Positions 43,391 through 48,953 of a stretch of DNA of 48,953 nt are shown in pieces. Location of the stretch: NCBI GenBank assembly GCA_900316905.1, contig ONET01000040.1, positions 59,389 through 108,341 of the forward strand, given 5' to 3'. Source of the stretch: an uncultured Treponema sp. (GTDB lineage Bacteria > Spirochaetota > Spirochaetia > Treponematales > Treponemataceae). The translations under genes and the position numbers were made by a program. The notes under the pieces are model-generated. The model ran no database searches. It was given only the letters and a program-made list of their open reading frames with translations, and was not told the DNA's origin. Every line of letters begins with the position of its first letter. Within the stretch, counting starts at the first letter, position 1.

Positions 43391-44014
43391 TTAGTCGATT
43401 GAAATGCCCATCATTCCGTAGCGGGTAAAATCTTCGATGTTTTGTATGTATTGGAACGCGGCTTTTTTGGTCATCTTGTGCGTGATGATTTCAACAAATG
43501 CGTTTATCAAAGTTGACGCTATAAAGTGAACTGTCATCTTGTCTATTTTTTTTGATGAGATTTTGCTTTTGTACATCCAATTGATTGTCTGTTCGAGGTT
43601 CTTGGTGTACAGTTCGCAGATTTCTTCCTGAAAATGTTCGTGCGTGCTTCCGGCTGATTTTGTAAGGAGCAAAGTGAACGCGTCCATATTGTCAAAAATA
43701 TAGTTCAAAAGCTCGTTTGTTTGCTTGGCTTCGTCTTCAAAATGCTCTTTTGAAATTGGGTTGTCCAAGTCCATGTGGTGGGAGGAATCCGCCAGCATCA
43801 CCGTTTTAGTCGTGAAGTCTATGGCTTTGTCAACAAGCGCGCAGAAGAGCGCGTCCTTGTCCTTAAAGTGGCGGTACATCGCGCCGGTGGTAAGGCCCGC
43901 GTTGGCGGCGATTTCTCGAAGGGAGGCGTTTATAAAGCCTTTTTCAAGGAATTCAGCCGTAGCGCTTTTTAGGATTTTCTTTTTTGTCTCCGCAGATGCT
44001 TCGCCCATAGACAC
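43391..44014 (-). CDS. TetR/AcrR-family transcriptional regulator
   Basis: This 207-residue repressor-type protein has an N-terminal TetR helix-turn-helix (about 10-57: ILKSATAEFLEKGFINASLREIA then LTTGAMYRHFKDKDALFCAL). An all-helical ligand domain follows. It is divergent from the RND transporter, and four GATAAC-N3-GTTATC palindromes fill the space between. It probably represses the transporter operon and perhaps itself. The start is either GTG 44014 or the internal ATG at 44008; the predicted leader is very short in both cases. Confidence 0.9.
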   Translation of the reverse strand: MSMGEASAETKKKILKSATAEFLEKGFINASLREIAANAGLTTGAMYRHFKDKDALFCALVDKAIDFTTKTVMLADSSHHMDLDNPISKEHFEDEAKQTNELLNYIFDNMDAFTLLLTKSAGSTHEHFQEEICELYTKNLEQTINWMYKSKISSKKIDKMTVHFIASTLINAFVEIITHKMTKKAAFQYIQNIEDFTRYGMMGISID

Positions 44015-44053
44015 AGTTTACAGTCAAAAAGATAAAAAAGTCAAGAAAAAAAT

Positions 44054-44134
44054 GATAACAAAGTTATCAAAAAGCGCTTGACAAGATAACATTGTTATCG
44101 TATGATAACGATGTTATCAGATAACAATGTTATC
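44054..44134. repeat. Four operator palindromes GATAAC-N3-GTTATC
   Basis: Four 15-bp copies stand at 44054-44068, 44085-44099, 44104-44118 and 44120-44134, with the 6-bp arms perfect in each and centres AAA, ATT, GAT and AAT. Centre-to-centre distances are 31, 19 and 16 bp. Copy 2 lies in the promoter spacer, copy 3 overlaps the -10 box and copy 4 covers the start region of the RND operon. Copy 1 lies 9 nt upstream of the tetR -35 box. They are the probable binding sites of the adjacent TetR protein. Confidence 0.82.
44078..44106 (+). promoter_or_regulatory. Promoter of the RND transporter operon
   Basis: TTGACA (44078-44083), 17 nt, TATGAT (44101-44106), with start near 44113. It is covered by palindromes 2-4, so bound regulator would block polymerase. 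Confidence 0.75.
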
Positions 44135-44152
44135 TTGATGCAGGAGAAAAAA

Positions 44153-46510
44153 TTGAAAGTTGCTAAAATAAACGACTGGTTTGAAAAGTTCGGGCGCTTT
44201 GAAGTGAGGCATTGCTGGCTCTTTATCATAGGGCTTTTGATTGTGACCGTTGTCTGCAGCCTTGGCCTTCCGCGCCTTAAGCTGGATAACGGAGAAGAGG
44301 ACTGGTTTGACGACTGGGAAACAACAAAGGTCAACCAGGATCACTTTGAAAGCATTTTTGGCTCAACGGACACGCTTTTGGCCCACATCAAGGCCGACGA
44401 CGTCTTTGCGCCTGAAGTTTTGCAAATGATTGACGAGCTTGGCGACGAGCTTTTGGACAAGGTTCCATACGCCGGCAGCATCACTTCTTTGATGGATCTT
44501 TCGCTTCCGATTGGTACGGAAGACGGCTTTGAGGTGAAAAGTCCCTTTGAGGACGGCGTTCCAAGCGACCCCCGGGAACTGGCTGAAAAGAAAGCCTTTA
44601 TTTTGAGCCGCGAGTCTCTTTTGAACAATCTTGTAAGCGCAGACTGCCGCGAAACTTGGCTCATCGTCAATCTTGAGCAGTATTCCGAAAGCCTTGACGA
44701 GGCGATGAAAAAAATCGCGCCGCCGGCGATGGCGGTTTTCAACGACCCCAAATACAAGTCCGACAAATGGGAAATCCGCCCCGCGGGCCTTTCCTACACG
44801 GAGTACGAGGAGGAAAAGTCCATTGTCGCGCAGTGCGTTAGCAGAATCGCTTTAGGCTTTGTGGCCATGCTTGTCTTTCTTGTGCTTTTCATCCGCTCTC
44901 TGCGCGGCGTGGTCGTTCCGTCAATCGCGACTGTAGGCGCCTTGGCCACGACCCTTGGCGCTTCGGCGTGGCTTAATGTCAAGGGAAACAACACGATGAT
45001 TATGGTCGCGGTCCTTTTGTCTATGGCGCTCGCTGTCGGCTATGCGGTCCACTACATCAACAGCTTCAAGATGTACTTTAGAAAAACAGGGCAAAGAAAA
45101 GAGTCCGTGATAATGGGCATAAGGGATTCCGGCTGGGCTTTGTTCTTCACTGTCGTAACGACCATGGCGGGAATGCTTTCATTCCTTTCGGCGAACATCA
45201 GGCCTATGCGCTGGGTTGGCGGAATTACCGCCGCCGCGGTTCTTGCGGTTTTTGTTTTTGAAATCATCCTTCTTCCTGTCCTCTACAGTTTTGGAAAAAA
45301 TCAAGAGCCTGACCCTAATTTTGTGAACACGGAAGGTTCCACAAAATCGGATCTTAGGGTTGAGGCGATGGGAAAGTCAATCCTTAACAAAAAGTGGATC
45401 ACTGTCGTCGCCGGCGCCCTTGTGATGCTTGTCTTCGCGCCGGGAATTTTTAAAATCAAGGTCAACATGAATTACGCGGACATGATGGGCGAGCGCACTC
45501 CCTACATTCACCGCCTTATGGAAATCACCCGCAGCCAGCTTGGAAGCCAGTACAGCTATGAAGTTCTTGTCGAATATCCTTACGAAGACGCGCTGAAAAA
45601 TCCGCAAGTCCTAAAAAATATGGACGAGCTTGCTGAGCGCATCGGAACGCTAAGCTCGACAAAAGTTTCCAACGGAAAGCCGCGGGTTTCTTCCGTCACA
45701 AAAGTCATTAAGGAGATGAACCGCACGTTGAACGGCGACGACAGCGCCGCTTATGTAATCCCTGACGACCAAGAGCTGGTCAGCCAGGAAATGTTCCTGT
45801 ACGAAATCTCGGGCGGCTCTGACTTGTATGACTATGTAAGCGAAGACTTCAAGGCCGGCTACCTCCACATAGAGCTTAATGGCTATGACGGAGAAGAAAT
45901 TGTCCAAAATTTGGCCGAGGTTAAAAAGTGGGTGTCGGAACTTTTTCCAAACGCCTCTAACGCCGGTGTTGTCGGCGAAGTTGTCCAGTACGCGCAAATG
46001 AACGGAAAGCTTGTCCGAGGTTCCATCCGCTCAATCGGAACTTCGCTTTGCGTGATTCTTGCGCTGCTTGTTCTTGCCTTCACCTCTTTGCGCACGGGCT
46101 TCATCGCGATGATTCCAAACGTCGCTCCAATTGTGATTATCGGCGGAATCATGGGCTATGCCGGCGTGAACCTTGACATGATCACAGCGATGATAATGCC
46201 GATGATTTTGGGAATCGCGGTTGACGACACGATTCACTTTACCAACCACATCAAGTATCACTTTGAGCTTACTGGAAACTACCGGTCGGCGGTGTTGAAC
46301 TCATACCGCGAAATCGGAAAGACAATGATCATGACGACAATCATTTTGTGCGCGATGTTCGGAATTTTCCTTACAAGCACGATGACTGTTCTTGTGAATA
46401 TCGGATGGCTTTCAATCGTGGGCCTTGGCAGCGCCTTGGTTGCCGACTACACTTTGACGCCGGTTTTGTTGTATGTGACCAAGCCGTTTGGCAGGGAAAA
46501 AAATAAATAG
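44153..46510 (+). CDS. RND superfamily (MmpL/HAE3-type) transporter
   Basis: This inner-membrane protein of about 785 residues has two homologous halves. Each has one helix, a large exterior loop, then five helices: WLFIIGLLIVTVVCSLGLP first, then MLVFLVLFIRSLRGVVVP and VAVLLSMALAVGYAVHYINSF. The second half repeats the plan with ITAMIMPMILGIAVDDTIHF, which contains the proton-relay Asp pair. Members export lipids or amphiphilic compounds. The TTG at 44153 is preferred as start because AGGAG lies 6 nt before it and TSS is near 44113; ATG 44138 is the alternative, and the ATG at 44102 is in the promoter. Substrate unknown. Confidence 0.87.
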   Translation: MKVAKINDWFEKFGRFEVRHCWLFIIGLLIVTVVCSLGLPRLKLDNGEEDWFDDWETTKVNQDHFESIFGSTDTLLAHIKADDVFAPEVLQMIDELGDELLDKVPYAGSITSLMDLSLPIGTEDGFEVKSPFEDGVPSDPRELAEKKAFILSRESLLNNLVSADCRETWLIVNLEQYSESLDEAMKKIAPPAMAVFNDPKYKSDKWEIRPAGLSYTEYEEEKSIVAQCVSRIALGFVAMLVFLVLFIRSLRGVVVPSIATVGALATTLGASAWLNVKGNNTMIMVAVLLSMALAVGYAVHYINSFKMYFRKTGQRKESVIMGIRDSGWALFFTVVTTMAGMLSFLSANIRPMRWVGGITAAAVLAVFVFEIILLPVLYSFGKNQEPDPNFVNTEGSTKSDLRVEAMGKSILNKKWITVVAGALVMLVFAPGIFKIKVNMNYADMMGERTPYIHRLMEITRSQLGSQYSYEVLVEYPYEDALKNPQVLKNMDELAERIGTLSSTKVSNGKPRVSSVTKVIKEMNRTLNGDDSAAYVIPDDQELVSQEMFLYEISGGSDLYDYVSEDFKAGYLHIELNGYDGEEIVQNLAEVKKWVSELFPNASNAGVVGEVVQYAQMNGKLVRGSIRSIGTSLCVILALLVLAFTSLRTGFIAMIPNVAPIVIIGGIMGYAGVNLDMITAMIMPMILGIAVDDTIHFTNHIKYHFELTGNYRSAVLNSYREIGKTMIMTTIILCAMFGIFLTSTMTVLVNIGWLSIVGLGSALVADYTLTPVLLYVTKPFGREKNK

Positions 46511-46537
46511 TAATTATGAATTATAAGGAGGTTCATT

Positions 46538-47317
46538 ATGAAAAAACAATTCTTGTCTTTAGCTGCAATTGCAATGGGAACTCTGCTCTTTGCCGAGACT
46601 GGCTATGACATCATGAAAAAAGCTGACGAAGTTCCCGAGCCAAAAACATCGTCTTCTACCGCCACGCTCACAATTCACTCAAAGAAAGGTTCCGACCGAA
46701 TTCGCGAAGTGATTATGAAGAGCAAGGATTATGGCGACGTTGAAAAACAGATTATCGTTTTCACGACGCCAAAAGACGTGGCCGGAACTGGTTACCTCAT
46801 GTTTGATTACGATGACGACGACAAGGATTCCGACAGCTGGCTTTATATGCCTGCCATGAAAAAGACCCGCCGCATCGCTTCAAGCGGTTCTGAAAGCGAC
46901 GGAAGCTTTATGGGAACCGACTTCACTTATAGGGACATGGGCGACCGCAGCCTGAACAAGTATGACTACACGCTTCTAGGCGAAGAATCTGTGGACGGCG
47001 TTGACTGTTACAAGGTTGAATGTGTCAGCAAAGACCGCTCGGAAAAAGATCCCCGCTACATAAGCTACATCGGAAAAGGCGACTACATCCTGCGCAAGTG
47101 CGAGTTCTTCGACCGGCAGGACACGCTTCACAGAATTCTAACTTGCATGGACTTTACTACAATCAAAGGCTTTACGACAGCCCAAAAAATGAAGATGGAA
47201 AACGTTCAGTCCGGCACATGGTCGCTCATCGAAAGCAAGAATATAGTTTACGACGCGCAAGACATTGACGACTCATTGTTCACCGTGGCCGCGCTGGAAA
47301 AAGGAAGGGTTAGGTAA
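46538..47317 (+). CDS. LolA-like outer-membrane lipoprotein-sorting family protein
   Basis: This 259-residue secreted protein has a signal peptide (MKKQFLSLAAIAMGTLLFA) and a LolA/LolB-like half-barrel. Visible segments are SSTATLTIHSKKGSDRIRE, IIVFTTPKDVAGTGYLMFDY, SWLYMPAMKKTRRI and DFTYRDMGDRSLNKYDYTLL. Proteins of this type often follow RND/MmpL transporters and carry hydrophobic cargo across the periplasm. It starts 27 nt after the transporter gene behind TAAGGAGG, so it is in the same operon. Cargo is unknown. Confidence 0.82.
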   Translation: MKKQFLSLAAIAMGTLLFAETGYDIMKKADEVPEPKTSSSTATLTIHSKKGSDRIREVIMKSKDYGDVEKQIIVFTTPKDVAGTGYLMFDYDDDDKDSDSWLYMPAMKKTRRIASSGSESDGSFMGTDFTYRDMGDRSLNKYDYTLLGEESVDGVDCYKVECVSKDRSEKDPRYISYIGKGDYILRKCEFFDRQDTLHRILTCMDFTTIKGFTTAQKMKMENVQSGTWSLIESKNIVYDAQDIDDSLFTVAALEKGRVR

Positions 47318-47365
47318 TCGCGCTTTCCGCGCCCAAGCGCGGATGCATGGCAAAGAAAGGGCTTT

Positions 47366-48730
47366 ATGAAAAAGACAATTATTTGCGCGGCGCTCGCGTT
47401 GTTCGCCGTCAATTTGTTCGCGGCCGATGGCGGCGTGGATTTTTCAGGCAGCGTCGAAACTTTATGGGGGGTCGGCGCTCCTTGGACAGACAAAGACGAC
47501 AGCGCCGGCCGCTTTACATTGGGAACCACATCCTTTGACGGAAAGCTTGACGCGTACTATGGCAAAAGTTCCGCCTATGTTGAAGCCGCTTTTTCTTATG
47601 ACGCGGTGAACCGCGCCGGCGGAAATCTTACAAACGGCTTTAACGTTTCCTTGGACGAGCTTTGGCTGGATTACACCGACTCCTTTTGGGGAATAAGAAT
47701 CGGCCGCCAAAAAGCCGCGTGGGGCAAGGCGGACAAAATGGACATCACTAATGTCTTGTGCCCGCCTGACATGCGGAGCCTTGCCGCGATGATGGACGAC
47801 AAAAAACTTGCCGTCGATGCGGCGCGCTTTTCCTTGACGGGAAACCAGTTTGCGGCGGACGCTTATTGGATTCCTTTTTTTACGCCGGCCGCGCTTCCGT
47901 TTGGCGACGGAAATCCTATTAGGAAATATTTGGTTCCCGCGACGGTTGACGTCCCTGTTCCCGCGATGAGCAAAATTTTTAAGCTTCCTGTGGCGATCGG
48001 AAAGTTTGAGACTCCTGAGCTTGCGTTGTGGAACAGCGAGTATGGACTTCGCGCTTCCGGCTTTTTCCCGGCCTTTGACATTTCGCTTTACGCGTTTTAT
48101 GGCTGGGACGACAAGCCGCTCATGGATTACACAATCACCTATGGCGGAACTTCCTATTCCCCCATTCCCAGCGGCTTGACTGTAAGCGGCAAGTACGAGC
48201 GAATGGCGATGGTCGGCGCCGACGCGGCTTTTCCCATCGGAGAAACGGTTCTTCGTCTTGAAGGCGCCTTTTTCCCGGCGCGGCATTTCCAAAAGTCTTC
48301 CTCAAAAATCATGAAGGAAAAAATGAATGGAAATGCCGGATGCGATCTTTCCGAAAAGCGCAACCAAGTGTCGGCGCTCGCCGGAATTGACTGGATGCCA
48401 AGCGGTTGGACGCTCACCGCGCAGTATTATTGCGACCTTGTCTTTGGCGGCTTGGAAGCGCTGGATCGCAGCGACGCTTATATGCACGGCGCTACCTTGA
48501 GCGTTTCAAAAACGCTTTTAAGCGAAACTTTGGAGCTTCGCTTTTCCGGCTTGATCGGCTTTAATGATTTTGACAGCGCGATTTCTCCCGCTGTCAAATA
48601 CAGCGTTTCAGACCAAATTACGCTTGGCTTGAAGGCCTTTGTCTTTATCCCGGGGCCTGAGCGCTCGGGAAAGTACGGGGCCTACAAAAATTTAAGCAGC
48701 ATTTGCATAAACGCCAAGTTTAGCTTTTGA
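47366..48730 (+). CDS. Predicted outer-membrane beta-barrel protein of the RND operon
   Basis: This 454-residue protein has a signal peptide (MKKTIICAALALFAVNLFA), alternating hydrophobic strands throughout and a C-terminal aromatic residue (SICINAKFSF). Strand pairs such as FWGIRIGRQKAAWGKADKMD and ITNVLCPPDMRSL resemble the DUF1302/porin-like proteins found with RND transporters. With the transporter and the LolA-like protein it could make a three-layer export route. The family assignment is tentative; barrel topology is the secure part. The gap to the previous gene is 48 nt with a small GC hairpin. Confidence 0.72.
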   Translation: MKKTIICAALALFAVNLFAADGGVDFSGSVETLWGVGAPWTDKDDSAGRFTLGTTSFDGKLDAYYGKSSAYVEAAFSYDAVNRAGGNLTNGFNVSLDELWLDYTDSFWGIRIGRQKAAWGKADKMDITNVLCPPDMRSLAAMMDDKKLAVDAARFSLTGNQFAADAYWIPFFTPAALPFGDGNPIRKYLVPATVDVPVPAMSKIFKLPVAIGKFETPELALWNSEYGLRASGFFPAFDISLYAFYGWDDKPLMDYTITYGGTSYSPIPSGLTVSGKYERMAMVGADAAFPIGETVLRLEGAFFPARHFQKSSSKIMKEKMNGNAGCDLSEKRNQVSALAGIDWMPSGWTLTAQYYCDLVFGGLEALDRSDAYMHGATLSVSKTLLSETLELRFSGLIGFNDFDSAISPAVKYSVSDQITLGLKAFVFIPGPERSGKYGAYKNLSSICINAKFSF

Positions 48731-48745
48731 GCCAAAGCGGCCAAG

Positions 48746-48952
48746 TTATTGCCTTGTCCAAGTTGTTTGGCTTGGCATTCCAAACGCGAAGTTTCCGCTC
48801 ATCGTAAAGCTGTTGGCCGCTGTTTTCACCGAGTGGCCTCCGTCAAGCGCGCCCTCGTTGGTTCCGGATATGTCGAGCGTCTTGGCCGTTGTCCAGCCCA
48901 AGCTTGGATCGGTGTATTGGCTTGTATACGCAGTCCAAGTGAAGTCCTTGTC
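48746..48952 (-). CDS. C-terminal fragment of an unrecognised protein
   Basis: Sixty-eight codons are open to the right edge and end with TAA at 48746. The residues are rich in Thr, Ser, Gly and Trp (TAYTSQYTDPSLGWTTAKTL, then DISGTNEGALDGGHSVKTAA), as in secreted or surface proteins. I do not recognise the family. It converges on the barrel gene with a 15-nt gap. The composition and frame look coding but the fragment is short. Confidence 0.5.
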   Translation of the reverse strand, partial: DKDFTWTAYTSQYTDPSLGWTTAKTLDISGTNEGALDGGHSVKTAANSFTMSGNFAFGMPSQTTWTRQ

Positions 48953-48953
48953 G

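Noticed and set aside
44102..44152. Upstream ATG codons for the RND transporter
   Set aside because: The ATG at 44102 lies inside the -10 box and the next in-frame start still precedes the ribosome site AGGAG at 44142; translation from there is unlikely.

Overview
The window most likely comes from a treponeme-like spirochaete. This is inferred from the gene content, not proven: a TonB/ExbBD system and a lipoprotein signal point to a diderm, glutamine synthetase is type III, the permeases are treponeme-like, and there is a caspase-like surface-repeat protein. Base composition is moderate, with GC-rich coding and AT-rich leaders. I see no rRNA, tRNA, CRISPR array or insertion sequence.

Region 1 (1-11.2 kb, nearly all minus strand). 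The start of a beta-CASP metallo-beta-lactamase RNase is cut by the left edge. Then come an ECF sigma factor, a one-TM probable anti-sigma protein, a secreted caspase-like protein carrying surface repeats, a TonB-dependent receptor, and exbB-exbD-exbD-tonB. The sigma gene and the receptor gene share a bipartite promoter (GTGACAGTTTT, exactly 11 nt, TTGTCTAATA), so the block looks like one small sigma regulon. A phospholipid operon (flippase-like protein, pssA, psd) lies upstream. A fused FeoA-FeoB iron transporter is divergent from it (11.3-13.7 kb).

Region 2 (13.7-43.3 kb) is an almost continuous nitrogen island. It holds carA, glnN (GS III), an ammonium channel fused to a P-II domain, asnB, gltB (interrupted), gltD, ureABCEFGD, urtA, a fused urtBC, urtD, urtE (interrupted), two small membrane proteins, a LuxR-type regulator, an ANTAR-domain regulator, a GlnA-like glutamine synthetase and carB. 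Nine leader elements in this island share one design. Each has a short hairpin with a six-base loop AANGRN (A at 1, G at 4), placed so that its loop and/or stem overlaps the 5' arm of a strong intrinsic terminator. This is the signature of ANTAR-controlled antitermination. The only ANTAR gene in the window is the last gene of carB-glnA-ANTAR, itself behind such a leader. The elements lie close to predicted starts, one precedes almost every nitrogen operon, glnN has two in series, and I cannot find the usual second (P1) hairpin.

Together the genes capture ammonium (Amt-PII), take up and hydrolyse urea (Urt, Ure), assimilate ammonium (GS III, GlnA-like GS, GOGAT) and pass glutamine nitrogen to asparagine (AsnB) and carbamoyl phosphate (CarA/CarB).

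Region 3 (43.4-48.95 kb) is a TetR regulator divergent from an RND/MmpL-type transporter, a LolA-like periplasmic protein and a predicted outer-membrane barrel. Four near-identical GATAAC-N3-GTTATC palindromes cover the promoter region. The C-terminus of an unrecognised protein runs off the right edge.

Two genes, gltB and urtE, each seem to have lost a short internal segment with a frame change. Raw reads are needed to tell real lesions from assembly errors.
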